A stretch of DNA of 64,000 nucleotides, taken from contig NZ_LT699724.1 in assembly GCF_900155395.1 (NCBI RefSeq), positions 1 through 64,000 on the forward strand, read 5' to 3'. The notes beneath the pieces were generated by a model. It made no database searches. It was not told where the DNA came from and saw nothing but the letters and a program-made list of their open reading frames with translations. The stretch comes from Merdibacter massiliensis. Its GTDB lineage: Bacteria; Bacillota_I; Bacilli_A; Erysipelotrichales; Erysipelotrichaceae. Within the stretch, counting starts at the first letter, position 1, and every line of letters starts with the position of its first letter. This document shows, in pieces, positions 1 to 8,003 of the stretch. A program made the position numbers and the translations under genes.

Positions 1-13
1 GAGGACTTGATCT
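1..13 (+). rRNA. 3' end of 23S rRNA (partial)
   Basis: The window opens with GAGGACTTGATC, which resembles the last bases of Firmicutes 23S rRNA. It is followed by a short spacer and then 5S rRNA, the usual order of a bacterial rrn operon. Only the tail is present, so the exact 3' end is approximate. Confidence 0.5.
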
Positions 14-63
14 GAAGTCGAGCTGTTATTCGGTTTTGAGAGGCTGACTCTCAAGGAAAGAGA

Positions 64-177
64 TCCGGTGATGAAGGCGGAGTGGACACACCTGTCCTCA
101 TACCGAACACAGAAGTTAAGCACTCCAGCGGCGACAATAGTTGGGCCTGCCCCTGCGAAGATAGCACGTTGCCGGTC
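64..177 (+). rRNA. rrf: 5S ribosomal RNA
   Basis: About 114 nt with the 5S hallmarks. The 5' TCCGGTG pairs with the 3' TTGCCGG. Loop B/C shows CATACCGAACACAGAAGTTAAG-like sequence around positions 99-120, and TAGTTGGG lies in the IV/V arm. It lies about 50 nt after the 23S tail and just before an intrinsic terminator, so it is the last gene of an rrn operon. No tRNA genes follow it here. Confidence 0.93.
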
Positions 178-186
178 TCTTCCTTT

Positions 187-213
187 GCGATCACTTTGTG
201 GTCGCTTTTTTTT
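187..213 (+). terminator. Intrinsic terminator of the rRNA operon
   Basis: GCGATCAC, TTT loop, GTGGTCGC (one G-U pair), followed by eight T residues, directly after 5S rRNA. Confidence 0.85.
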
Positions 214-251
214 CGCTTTTCAAATATAGTTTCTGATGTAGAAAGCAAATG

Positions 252-344
252 AAAAGGATTGTTTCTTGATTAGATGAATTGCAGAGCTCCAGAAAGTTGA
301 ACAATGATGGATCAATACATCTTCTATAAGGAAACAATCCTTTT
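252..344 (-). terminator. Long stem-loop after metA (terminator-like, about 93 nt)
   Basis: A perfect 14-bp inverted repeat (252-265 with 331-344, AAAAGGATTGTTTC) encloses an inner, nearly perfect 10-bp stem (AGATGTATTG against CAATTCATCT). It lies just past the metA stop. The end distal to metA lacks a long U-run, so terminator, RNA-stability element and small palindromic repeat are all possible. Confidence 0.45.
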
Positions 345-351
345 ATAATTT

Positions 352-1332
352 TTATTTACGAAATGCGTGGGAGTATCCATGGGCATCTTTTTCGCCCGTT
401 CCAATCGGAACTCGAATATCACCAATCTTTTCAATTACATACGGTGTAACTTGATATACATAGTTTAACCAGTTACGATAAAGAAGATTGGCGTGAGAAC
501 GCCATTTTAATAAAGGCTCTTTCTTTGGATCATCATTTGGAAAGTAGTTGTAAGGAATATGGATTGGTTTGCCTAGATGTACATCACGCCAGTATTCTTG
601 CGCGAGTGTATCTTTACCATATTCAAAATGCCCAATCAGGAAAATCTGACGATAATCCTTGGTCACGATGATATTGGAACCTATTGTCTTGTTTTTGGAT
701 AAAATGGACAAGGTTTTAACTTTCCTTAATGCTTCTTCATCAATTGCCGTATGTCTGGAATGGGGAGTGAAATGAATTTCATCAAACCCGTTGGTTAAAA
801 AATCATACTCATCTACTAATGTTTCAGGGAATATACCAAATACTTTTTCTGGAAGCAGTTTTTTCTGAATTCCATAATGGTAATAAAGGCCTGCTTGCGC
901 ACCCCAGCAAATATGGACCGTGGAAAAGACATGCGTCTTTGACCATTCCATGATATCCATTAATTCTTTCCAATAATCAACCTCTTCGAAAGCAAGCTGC
1001 TCAACAGGTGCTCCAGTAATGATCATCCCATCATAGAACTGGTTGTGTAAGTGATCAAATGTGTCATAGAATTTTACTAAATGGTCGTGACTGGTATTTT
1101 TTGCCTCATGGCTTTTAACCATCAGAAAATCGATATCTACTTGCAATGGTGATTTGCTGATCAATCGCAAGATTTGGGTCTCAGTTTCGATTTTTTTTGG
1201 CATCAGATTCAATATGACTAATTTGAGTGGACGGATATCTTGTTTTGATGCATCTGAATCATCGATGGCAAATATCTTTTCGCTTTCTAATATTTCTTTT
1301 GCCGGAAGATCTTTTGGTATATTGATTGGCAT
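352..1332 (-). CDS. metA: Homoserine O-acetyltransferase MetA
   Basis: This 326-residue MetA/HTS-family enzyme acylates homoserine in the cytoplasm, the first committed step to methionine. Cys142 lies in HICWGAQAG, and His235 and Glu237 lie in GHFEYG, matching the family's catalytic Cys-His-Glu. Residue 111 is Glu (GAPVEQL). In characterised MetA enzymes this position separates acetyl-CoA users (Glu) from succinyl-CoA users (Gly), so the acyl donor is predicted to be acetyl-CoA. The gene starts one base after the metY stop, with GAGG inside the metY end as ribosome site, so the pair is an operon. The name homoserine O-succinyltransferase in older annotations would mislead here. Confidence 0.93.
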   Translation of the reverse strand: MPINIPKDLPAKEILESEKIFAIDDSDASKQDIRPLKLVILNLMPKKIETETQILRLISKSPLQVDIDFLMVKSHEAKNTSHDHLVKFYDTFDHLHNQFYDGMIITGAPVEQLAFEEVDYWKELMDIMEWSKTHVFSTVHICWGAQAGLYYHYGIQKKLLPEKVFGIFPETLVDEYDFLTNGFDEIHFTPHSRHTAIDEEALRKVKTLSILSKNKTIGSNIIVTKDYRQIFLIGHFEYGKDTLAQEYWRDVHLGKPIHIPYNYFPNDDPKKEPLLKWRSHANLLYRNWLNYVYQVTPYVIEKIGDIRVPIGTGEKDAHGYSHAFRK

Positions 1333-1333
1333 T

Positions 1334-2611
1334 TTATGCCTCGCTAGCGGCCAGTGCTTGTTTTAGATCGGCGATGATATCTTGTGCATCTTCTAGTCCG
1401 ACAGAGAAACGAATTAGATCTTTATCAATGCCTGCCTCTTTTAATTGCTCATCTGTCAATTGACGATGTGTATGGCTTGCTGGATGTAATAAACAAGTGC
1501 GAGCGTCGGCTACATGTGTTGCGATGATAGCCAGCTTCAAAGAATCCATAAATTTTTCTGCTTTTTCTCTGCTTCCTTTCAAAGCAAATGCCAAAACGCC
1601 GCAAGTACCGTTAGGACAATATTTTTGGGCAAGTGCATAGTTCTCATCATTTTCGAGCCCTGCATATTTTACCCACGCTACATCTTCACAGTTTTCTAAG
1701 AATTTGGCAACGGCTAGTGCATTTTCACAATGACGTTTCATACGTACAGCAAGAGATTCCAATCCCAGATTAAGATAGAATGCATTTTGCGGAGATTGAA
1801 TGGATCCCAGATCGCGCATCAATTGACTGGTCGCTTTTGTGATATAAGCCAATTTTCCAAATTTTTCGGTATAAGTAATGCCGTGGTAAGATGCATCAGG
1901 TGTAGTCAATCCAGGGAATTTCTCAGCGTGTGCGCTCCAGTCGAAGTTGCCGCTGTCCACAATGGCGCCGCCGACAGAAACACCGTGTCCATCCATATAT
2001 TTTGTTGTAGAATGAGTAACGATATCACAGCCCCATTCAATTGGACGGCAATTGATCGGTGTTGCGAATGTATTGTCGATGATCAAAGGAACACCGTTCT
2101 TGTGGGCGATTTTTGCAAATTTTTCAATATCGAAGATGCTCACAGTCGGATTAGTGATCGTTTCACCAAAGACACATTTCGTATTTTCTTTAAAACATTT
2201 TTGTAAATCTTCTTCACTGATCTGTGGATCGACAAAAGTGCATTCAATACCCATTTTTTTCATTGTTACACCAAACAGATTATAAGTACCACCATAAATG
2301 GCACTAGAAGCAATGAAATGGTCGCCTGCCTCGCAAATATTGAATACCGCAAAGAAATTGGCAGCTTGACCAGAAGAAGTCAACATGCCGGCAACACCAC
2401 CCTCCATTGCGGCGATACGTGCCGCAACTGTATCATTTGTAGGGTTTTGCAGACGTGTGTAGAAATATCCGGATTTTTCAAGATCGAACAGTTTGCCCAT
2501 CTCTTCACTGCTATCATATTTAAAGGTCGTACTCTGATAAATCGGTACTTGACGTGGTTCCCCATTATGAGGTTCATAGCCGGTATGTAGGCATTTTGTA
2601 TCTATATTCAT
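1334..2611 (-). CDS. metY: O-acetylhomoserine sulfhydrylase (Cys/Met metabolism PLP enzyme)
   Basis: This 425-residue gamma-family PLP enzyme converts O-acetylhomoserine plus sulfide (or methanethiol) to homocysteine (or methionine). The Schiff-base lysine is Lys204 in THSTTKYMDGHG, and the N-terminus (TKCLHTGYEP) and YTRLQNPT segment are typical of the family. It leads a two-gene operon with metA, whose Glu111 predicts the O-acetyl substrate that this enzyme needs. The ribosome site AAGGAGG stands just before the ATG. A sigma-A-type promoter lies about 25 nt upstream, which leaves no room for a SAM riboswitch or T-box. Confidence 0.92.
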   Translation of the reverse strand: MNIDTKCLHTGYEPHNGEPRQVPIYQSTTFKYDSSEEMGKLFDLEKSGYFYTRLQNPTNDTVAARIAAMEGGVAGMLTSSGQAANFFAVFNICEAGDHFIASSAIYGGTYNLFGVTMKKMGIECTFVDPQISEEDLQKCFKENTKCVFGETITNPTVSIFDIEKFAKIAHKNGVPLIIDNTFATPINCRPIEWGCDIVTHSTTKYMDGHGVSVGGAIVDSGNFDWSAHAEKFPGLTTPDASYHGITYTEKFGKLAYITKATSQLMRDLGSIQSPQNAFYLNLGLESLAVRMKRHCENALAVAKFLENCEDVAWVKYAGLENDENYALAQKYCPNGTCGVLAFALKGSREKAEKFMDSLKLAIIATHVADARTCLLHPASHTHRQLTDEQLKEAGIDKDLIRFSVGLEDAQDIIADLKQALAASEA

Positions 2612-2640
2612 ATTTCTTCCTCCTTATATCGTATGAAATG

Positions 2641-2669
2641 ATTTTACACTTTTTGTAAATGACTTTCAA
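2641..2669 (-). promoter_or_regulatory. metY-metA promoter with flanking direct repeats
   Basis: On the minus strand: TTGAAA, 17-nt spacer, TAAAAT. A 10-nt direct repeat, ATTTACAAAA on the minus strand (2651-2660 and 2674-2683, period 23), overlaps the spacer and lies just upstream of the -35. That is the geometry of a repressor or activator site spanning two helical turns. Confidence 0.6.
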
Positions 2670-2776
2670 TGCCTTTTGTAAATCCTTTTCTTTTCGTTTC
2701 CGAATGATGAAGAAGTGGCATGTTCGCTTTTTTTCCTCATTTCATGTATAATGTCTTTTACGGAAGGATGTGTTAT

Positions 2777-3583
2777 ATGGAACTAATCTCAGATGTTGTG
2801 GTAGATACACTTCGTTTAATTCCTTTTTTATTTTTAACATATGTATTATTGACCTATGTGGAACAAAAAGATGCTTATAGATTCCACCGGTTAATACAAC
2901 GATATAAATATCTAGGTCCATCTATTGGTGCAATCTTGGGTGTGATTCCCCAGTGTGGATTCAGCGTGATGGCGGCATGTTTGTATTTGAATTCTTCTAT
3001 CTCAATCGGCACATTGATCGCAGTTTTCTTTTCGACCAGCGATGAAGCAATTCCTATGCTGTTAGCACGTCCGCAAAGCTTTGATTTATTATGGAAATTA
3101 CTGATTGCCAAAGTGATATTCGGCATGTTGATCGGGTATCTGATCGACCTGCTGACACGTTTCCATTTCCATCAGGATAAGCGAGATCGTTTTGTGGAAG
3201 ATGTACATTGTCATCATTTTTGGCAAGAAGTCATCCAGCGTACATTATCAGTTACCGTCTACATTTTTATTTTTTCTTTGCTGCTTTCTTTTATCATGGA
3301 GCAGTTTACTGCAGAAAGCATCTCCTTATTCATGGAAAACTTAGGATGGCTGCAGCCCGTTCTTTGTGCTTTGATCGGTTTTATTCCCAATTGTGCTTCC
3401 AGCGTCTTGCTGTGTGAATTGTTTTTTCATGGTTTTATTGAGGCTGGGGCGTTGTTTTGCGGTTTATGCTGCAATGCCGGTCTTGGTTTTATGATCTTAT
3501 TACGGTCGCAAAGTTGGAAAACTGTATTCTTTTGCGCTGCTGTTTTATTCGTCTCTGCATTGTGTGGTTGTTTATTGTTTTAA
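2777..3583 (+). CDS. Putative multi-TM heavy-metal/manganese exporter (ArsP_2/DUF2899-like)
   Basis: This 268-residue integral membrane protein has about eight hydrophobic helices arranged as two related halves. The halves carry the similar motifs GVIPQCGFSVMA and GFIPNCASSVLL, each with a Pro and Cys in the helix, a pattern I associate with the putative 10-TM exporter family (DUF2899/ArsP_2). A His-rich loop (VHCHHFW) lies between the halves. I chose ATG 2777 because GGAAGG lies nine bases upstream; an in-frame ATG at 2768 overlaps that ribosome site. The substrate is unproven. Export of arsenical or Mn2+ is inferred from the family name only. Confidence 0.65.
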   Translation: MELISDVVVDTLRLIPFLFLTYVLLTYVEQKDAYRFHRLIQRYKYLGPSIGAILGVIPQCGFSVMAACLYLNSSISIGTLIAVFFSTSDEAIPMLLARPQSFDLLWKLLIAKVIFGMLIGYLIDLLTRFHFHQDKRDRFVEDVHCHHFWQEVIQRTLSVTVYIFIFSLLLSFIMEQFTAESISLFMENLGWLQPVLCALIGFIPNCASSVLLCELFFHGFIEAGALFCGLCCNAGLGFMILLRSQSWKTVFFCAAVLFVSALCGCLLF

Positions 3584-3595
3584 AGGAGTGATCGT

Positions 3596-4987
3596 ATGGA
3601 TTACAAAGAGCATTTCCATTCCTTGATCGATTTAGGGAATTATGAAGATGCATTTACTTATTTAAAAAAGTTTAAAGGATATGCATATGAGGAACCTTTT
3701 TATTTCGCAAACATGGGATGGATGTACAATCAGTTTCATGATTATGAGAATGCAAAGAGCTATTTATTGACCGGATTACGTGTATTTGAGAAAGATGGAT
3801 GGATGTATGCACAATTAGGATGTACGTATAATCGATGTATGGAGTATGACAAAGCGTTGGATTGTTTCTATCATGCATTGGATCTTGAATTTGATGAATC
3901 TTGGATCCATTACGAGATGTGCATTGCTCATCGTGAAAGAAAAGAATATGAAGAAGCATATGAAGAAATTGAAAACGCATTGCTTGATGTTCCTGATCAT
4001 CTCGGCTATATGGAAGAATGCGGGGATTTATTAATTACGATGGAGCAGTATGCAAAAGCAAAAGAGATATATGAAAAAGCATTTGCACTATCAAATGAGC
4101 CTTACTATCAGTTAATGATTGCCCAGTGTTTGGAAAAAGATGCACGTTATGAAGAAGCTTTATCACTTTATGAAAAGATCCATGCTGAAGAATTACGCAG
4201 TGAAATTGCTTTGCATAAAGGAATATGTCAATATTATTTGCAGCAGTATGAACAAGCACGATCCGATTTGAATGATGCGCACCTTTTAGGAAGAGATGAT
4301 ACCCTGTTATATCAGTATATGGGCCGTGTCTATCAAAGTTTAGATCAGAATGAACAAGCCGAGCTATGCTTTCAAAGAGCGTTGACGTATTATCAAAGAG
4401 CTTTTGATAATTATGAGGATCGTCGTTGGCTGTATCAAGAAATGATCGATGTCGCCTCCTTGATGCAAGATCCCAGCCATCTGTTAGATATCGTGGAGAA
4501 AGGTCTGCATGAATATGGAGGAGAAGCATGGATTCGTTATCAAGCAGCACGTGCTTACAGTGATGTGCAGCAGTATGATCAATCGATTCCCATCATTCAA
4601 AACACAGATGCATCGATTTATTCAGATGAATTTGATTATTTATTGGCACATGATCTTGGCCGTGCAAGACGTCAAAGCGAGGCAATCGCAGTATTGGAAA
4701 AATTATTGCATGCTCATCCAAATGATACATGGATCTTATGCGAATATGGATGGAATCTGGCGGGAATGGAATATTATGAGGCAGCTGTAAAGATGTTTCA
4801 AAAAGCGCTGGCCATTGAAGAAGATCCTTATTGCGAAGCAATGATCGGGTGGTGTTATTATCAGTTGGAACAACAGGACAAAGCCATCGCCTACCTGAAA
4901 AAAGCTGAGGAATTAGGATTTGATCAAGAATGGCTCATTCCATTATGTCAAGATTGTGAAGAAAAACAAAAAGCTGAGGTAAAATGA
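3596..4987 (+). CDS. Tetratricopeptide-repeat protein
   Basis: This 463-residue cytoplasmic protein is built almost entirely of TPR helices. Units with the W/Y-A-Y-A-L-P spacing recur along the chain, for example ALDCFYHAL, AKEIYEKAFAL, ARSDLNDAHLLG, AELCFQRAL and AVKMFQKAL, giving roughly 11-12 repeats. It has no signal peptide or enzyme domain. It starts 12 bases after the exporter gene with GGAGTG as ribosome site and is followed one base later by the SRAP gene, so it is probably co-transcribed. The role is likely protein-protein scaffolding. The partner is unknown. Confidence 0.8.
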   Translation: MDYKEHFHSLIDLGNYEDAFTYLKKFKGYAYEEPFYFANMGWMYNQFHDYENAKSYLLTGLRVFEKDGWMYAQLGCTYNRCMEYDKALDCFYHALDLEFDESWIHYEMCIAHRERKEYEEAYEEIENALLDVPDHLGYMEECGDLLITMEQYAKAKEIYEKAFALSNEPYYQLMIAQCLEKDARYEEALSLYEKIHAEELRSEIALHKGICQYYLQQYEQARSDLNDAHLLGRDDTLLYQYMGRVYQSLDQNEQAELCFQRALTYYQRAFDNYEDRRWLYQEMIDVASLMQDPSHLLDIVEKGLHEYGGEAWIRYQAARAYSDVQQYDQSIPIIQNTDASIYSDEFDYLLAHDLGRARRQSEAIAVLEKLLHAHPNDTWILCEYGWNLAGMEYYEAAVKMFQKALAIEEDPYCEAMIGWCYYQLEQQDKAIAYLKKAEELGFDQEWLIPLCQDCEEKQKAEVK

Positions 4988-4988
4988 T

Positions 4989-5534
4989 ATGTGTGGCCGT
5001 TATCAATTCCTATATGAACCTAAGGATGAAGATCCGCCTATTTCAAAAGAAATGCTTGCTGCAATTGATCAAATGCGCGATGGGGAGGTCTTTCCTTCAC
5101 AGCCCGTTTTATATTTTTATGCACGGCAAGACATGATCCAGGCAGCAATCGGAAGTTGGGGATTTCGTTATCAGAAAAAGCGTGTCATCAATGCGCGGCT
5201 AGAAACACTGCAAGAGAAAAAAATGTTTTCTCCTTATGCTCATTATCGCTGTGTTCTTCCTTGTAATGGATATTACGAATGGAAATTAGTAGATGGAAAA
5301 AAACAGAAAATGCGGATCTATCATCCATCTAGTGATCGCATTTACTTGGCAGCAATCTTTAATGAATACAAAGAAGTCTGTGTATTGACAAAGAAAGCAG
5401 CCGGCAAGCTGGCATATTTACATGATCGCATGCCGATAATATTAGATTCTAAAGGTATGCAGGCCTATTTGCACGGGGAACAAGGCATACCTGTCTTAAA
5501 TAGCAGGCTGAAGATAGAGCAAACAGAAAAATAA
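4989..5534 (+). CDS. SRAP/HMCES-family abasic-site-protecting protein (YedK-like)
   Basis: This 181-residue SOS-response-associated peptidase family protein forms a thiazolidine crosslink with abasic sites in single-stranded DNA through its N-terminal cysteine. The key residues are visible: Cys2 (MCGRY, exposed after Met removal), Asn68 (VINARLETL), Glu97 (YYEW) and His145 (LHDRMP). It is slightly shorter than the usual 200-230 residues. The start is fixed by the need for Cys2. It begins one base after the TPR gene, suggesting co-transcription. Confidence 0.9.
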   Translation: MCGRYQFLYEPKDEDPPISKEMLAAIDQMRDGEVFPSQPVLYFYARQDMIQAAIGSWGFRYQKKRVINARLETLQEKKMFSPYAHYRCVLPCNGYYEWKLVDGKKQKMRIYHPSSDRIYLAAIFNEYKEVCVLTKKAAGKLAYLHDRMPIILDSKGMQAYLHGEQGIPVLNSRLKIEQTEK

Positions 5535-5563
5535 GCAGCAAAAAAGCAAAGAAGGGGATCTGT

Positions 5564-6310
5564 ATGAAAGGAAAGAATAAGATTATCGTATTATCTGTTT
5601 TTATATTGTTGTTCCTGTGGAAAGCAGCATCGATCTTGGTTGGTTACAGTTTTATCCTTCCTGGACCTGAACAGGTCTTTGTAGCCATGATTGCTTTATT
5701 GCAGGATCTGTCATTTTACGAAGCTGTCATTGCGACCGCGTTACGTTCGATCTTTGGATTGTCCCTTGCATTTTTATCAGCATTTGGCTTTGCTTATTTT
5801 GCATGGAAGCATACATGGTTTGCCAATGTATTTTCCCCAGTATTATTACTGATGCGAAGCGTACCGAATATTTCTTACATCTTGTTGATCCTTTATTGGT
5901 GTTCCCGCAACAGCAGTTCGATCATCATCAGTTTTTTGATCTTATTTCCAATGATCTATCAAACTTTATACGAGGCATTAAAGGAGTTGCAGCGTTCCTA
6001 TCTAAATGTATTAAAGATATATCCCAAAAAAATGAAAGAGTCAATTTTACAAGTTTATTTACCGTTATTGCGTCCAGCAATCAGCGCAAGCATCTGTAAC
6101 GGTATTGCTATGTCTTTCAAGGTAGGGGTGATGGCAGAAATACTAGGACAAGTAGGAACAGGCGTGGGCAGGCAAATGCAGCTGGCACGATTGAATTTTG
6201 ATTTAGTGACGGTCATGGCTTGGACAGGCTGGATCATATTGTTATTGTTTGTTTCAGATCAAATATTAAAACGCCTGTTAGCAGTATTGTGTAGGGGGGA
6301 AGTATCATGA
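5564..6310 (+). CDS. ABC transporter permease (SsuC/TauC/ThiX-like), orphan
   Basis: This 248-residue inner-membrane permease has six predicted helices and an EAA-type cytoplasmic loop (LLRPAISASICNGIAMSFKVG, about residues 167-187) that would dock on an ABC ATPase. It resembles permeases for nitrate, sulfonates, taurine and pyrimidine precursors. The usual partners, an ATP-binding protein and a lipoprotein receptor, are not next to it. The next gene overlaps by four bases (ATGA) but encodes a glycosyltransferase. GGGGAT provides the ribosome site. The substrate cannot be assigned. Confidence 0.82.
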   Translation: MKGKNKIIVLSVFILLFLWKAASILVGYSFILPGPEQVFVAMIALLQDLSFYEAVIATALRSIFGLSLAFLSAFGFAYFAWKHTWFANVFSPVLLLMRSVPNISYILLILYWCSRNSSSIIISFLILFPMIYQTLYEALKELQRSYLNVLKIYPKKMKESILQVYLPLLRPAISASICNGIAMSFKVGVMAEILGQVGTGVGRQMQLARLNFDLVTVMAWTGWIILLLFVSDQILKRLLAVLCRGEVS

Positions 6311-7263
6311 AACAAGGATTAGTCAGCATCATCGTACCAGTTTATAACGTGAGGAAATATATCGAACGTTGTTTGTCTTCTTTAGTCAATCAGACATATT
6401 CCTTAATTGAAATTTTATTGATCAATGATGGTTCAAGTGATGACAGTGATCTCATATGTGAGCAATATCAAACACGGTATCAGCAAATTCGTTATTTTAC
6501 AAAGAAAAATGAAGGTCTAAGTAAAACACGAAATTTTGGAATAGAAAAAGCAGCTGGCGAATATCTTCTTTTTGTAGACAGTGATGATTATATTGAACTT
6601 GATATGGTCGAAAAAATGATACAGTGTGCTATGAAAGAACAGGCCGATCTGGTAATAGGATCTTATCGAATGGATTATCCTTTTTTTTCTCTATGCAGAA
6701 GGGCGCCGAAATATCAAGTATGGGAACCAGTAGATGCAATCAAAGCATTACTGCATAATCGCACTGTTTCAAATTTTGCATGGGGAAAATTGTACCGGAC
6801 GTCTTTATGGAAAGATATTAGATTTCCCAGTTGCCGATTTGAAGATGTTTACACTACATATCGCCTTTTCATAAAAGCAAATCGCATCGTCACCATGCCT
6901 GATCGGTTTTATCACTATGTACAGCGCAAAGGTTCCATCATGAATCAAAATGGATTGTTGGCATTGGATATGCCGATTGTCTGTGAAATGCGTCGTGCTT
7001 TTGAAGAACAGGAACGTATGATCAATGAAGCTTTCCCTTTTTTACATGCATATAATCTATATAATTACTATACGAGTGATATGTTGATGATCTATACCAT
7101 GATTTTTTTTGTAAAACGAAGTGAGATCGTAAAGTATCCATTGCCTTATTTAAAGTTGGATGGACTGCCTCTCATTCTTCAGATTGCGTATCACCTGTGG
7201 CGAGGCTGTGCAAAGATAAAGTTTGGAAAAAAGCTTTTGATCGAAGAAAAAGATCAAGCTTAG
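6307..7263 (+). CDS. Family 2 glycosyltransferase
   Basis: This 318-residue protein has an N-terminal GT-A fold: VSIIVPVYNV at the start, INDGSSDDS for nucleotide-sugar binding, and the metal-binding DXD as FVDSDDYIE at about residue 95. Such enzymes add sugars to cell-surface glycans, polysaccharides or teichoic acids. There is no clear membrane anchor, though a basic, hydrophobic C-terminus could associate with the membrane. Its ATG overlaps the stop of the ABC permease, so the two are translationally coupled although they do not form a known functional pair. Donor and acceptor are unknown. Confidence 0.88.
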   Translation: MKQGLVSIIVPVYNVRKYIERCLSSLVNQTYSLIEILLINDGSSDDSDLICEQYQTRYQQIRYFTKKNEGLSKTRNFGIEKAAGEYLLFVDSDDYIELDMVEKMIQCAMKEQADLVIGSYRMDYPFFSLCRRAPKYQVWEPVDAIKALLHNRTVSNFAWGKLYRTSLWKDIRFPSCRFEDVYTTYRLFIKANRIVTMPDRFYHYVQRKGSIMNQNGLLALDMPIVCEMRRAFEEQERMINEAFPFLHAYNLYNYYTSDMLMIYTMIFFVKRSEIVKYPLPYLKLDGLPLILQIAYHLWRGCAKIKFGKKLLIEEKDQA

Positions 7264-7288
7264 CCCAGTAGAAAGTTTGTAACAACAA

Positions 7289-7297
7289 TGTTATAAT
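7289..7297 (+). promoter_or_regulatory. Extended -10 promoter for the zinc-ribbon membrane protein
   Basis: TG-T-TATAAT about 30 nt before the chosen ATG at 7326, with no good -35. The longer ORF start at 7296 would lie inside this -10 and is therefore unlikely. Confidence 0.5.
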
Positions 7298-7325
7298 GAA
7301 AATCAAAAGGAAAGGAATAAGCAAG

Positions 7326-7739
7326 ATGAAATTTATGGATAAATTGCGTTATGCACTGTCTCGTTATTTATATGGACGTTATGGTGTAGATCAATTTGGA
7401 CGTTTTCTTTCGTTCCTCATTACGATTCTGCTTGTCATTTCATTATTTTGGCGAAATGTCATTTTGATTTGCATCACATTGGTATTGCTGATCATATTGT
7501 ACGCGCGCGTATTATCAAAAAATTATGAAGCAAGACGTAAAGAAAATGAGCGGTATCTTAAAATAAGCATGCCTTTTCGGCGATTTTTTTCAGGATGGTA
7601 TTTACGTATTCGTGATGGAAAACAGTATCGATATTTTTATTGCCCACATTGTCACCAGCGATTGCGTGTACCAAAAGGAAAAGGTAGAATTACGATCAAA
7701 TGTCCAAAATGTGCAACACGTTTTGATGCAAGATCATGA
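7326..7739 (+). CDS. Small membrane protein with C-terminal zinc ribbon
   Basis: This 137-residue protein has two closely spaced hydrophobic helices (about residues 30-65, FLSFLITILLV and ILICITLVLLIIL), a basic juxtamembrane stretch, and a C-terminal zinc-ribbon with two CPxC knuckles (CPHCHQRLRVP and CPKCATRF). This architecture recurs in Firmicutes as uncharacterised zinc-ribbon membrane proteins. ATG 7326 is preferred because AAAGGA lies about nine bases upstream. An intrinsic terminator follows directly, so it is a single-gene unit. The function is unknown. Confidence 0.75.
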   Translation: MKFMDKLRYALSRYLYGRYGVDQFGRFLSFLITILLVISLFWRNVILICITLVLLIILYARVLSKNYEARRKENERYLKISMPFRRFFSGWYLRIRDGKQYRYFYCPHCHQRLRVPKGKGRITIKCPKCATRFDARS

Positions 7740-7740
7740 T

Positions 7741-7764
7741 AACCTGCATTCTGCAGGTTTTTTT
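7741..7764 (+). terminator. Intrinsic terminator
   Basis: Perfect 8-bp stem AACCTGCA/TGCAGGTT with a TTC loop, followed by seven T residues, immediately after the stop at 7739. Confidence 0.9.
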
Positions 7765-7797
7765 ATGTAGGATTGAACGAAAAGCAATTTTTTATCT

Positions 7798-7831
7798 GAA
7801 CTTGATGAGGTGTTTTCACCTGAAAAAGTTC
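7798..7831. other. Intergenic hairpin with symmetric purine internal loop
   Basis: GAACTT / AAGTTC outer stem, a 4x4 internal loop (GATG against GAAA), inner stem AGGTG / CACCT, and a TTTT tetraloop. It lies between the convergent zinc-ribbon and typA genes, outside both terminators. No ORF or promoter accounts for it. The rest of 7765-7963 shows nothing I can name. Confidence 0.35.
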
Positions 7832-7963
7832 TCGTTTCTTTATTTTATCCAATAATAATGATTTATATCTAAACTTTGATATCGCTGCTATCTTTGTTTT
7901 CAGGAAAATAAAATGCAATACCCAATGTATCTGATCATTTTAATGTGGCGTAATGCATGGCCC

Positions 7964-7997
7964 ATAAAAAAAAGTGATACAGATGTTCTGTATCACT
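7964..7997 (-). terminator. Intrinsic terminator of typA
   Basis: Perfect 10-bp stem AGTGATACAG/CTGTATCACT with an eight-residue U-run on the minus strand, just beyond the typA stop codon. Confidence 0.92.
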
Positions 7998-8003
7998 GTA
8001 ATA

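Noticed and set aside
2612-2719. SAM riboswitch or T-box before metY
   Set aside because: The promoter lies about 25 nt from the start codon, so the leader is too short, and no AG-stretch or T-box sequence is visible.
4035-4550. 171-codon minus-strand ORF within the TPR gene
   Set aside because: Antisense shadow of a repeat-rich gene; no ribosome site, and the translation is His/Leu-rich noise.
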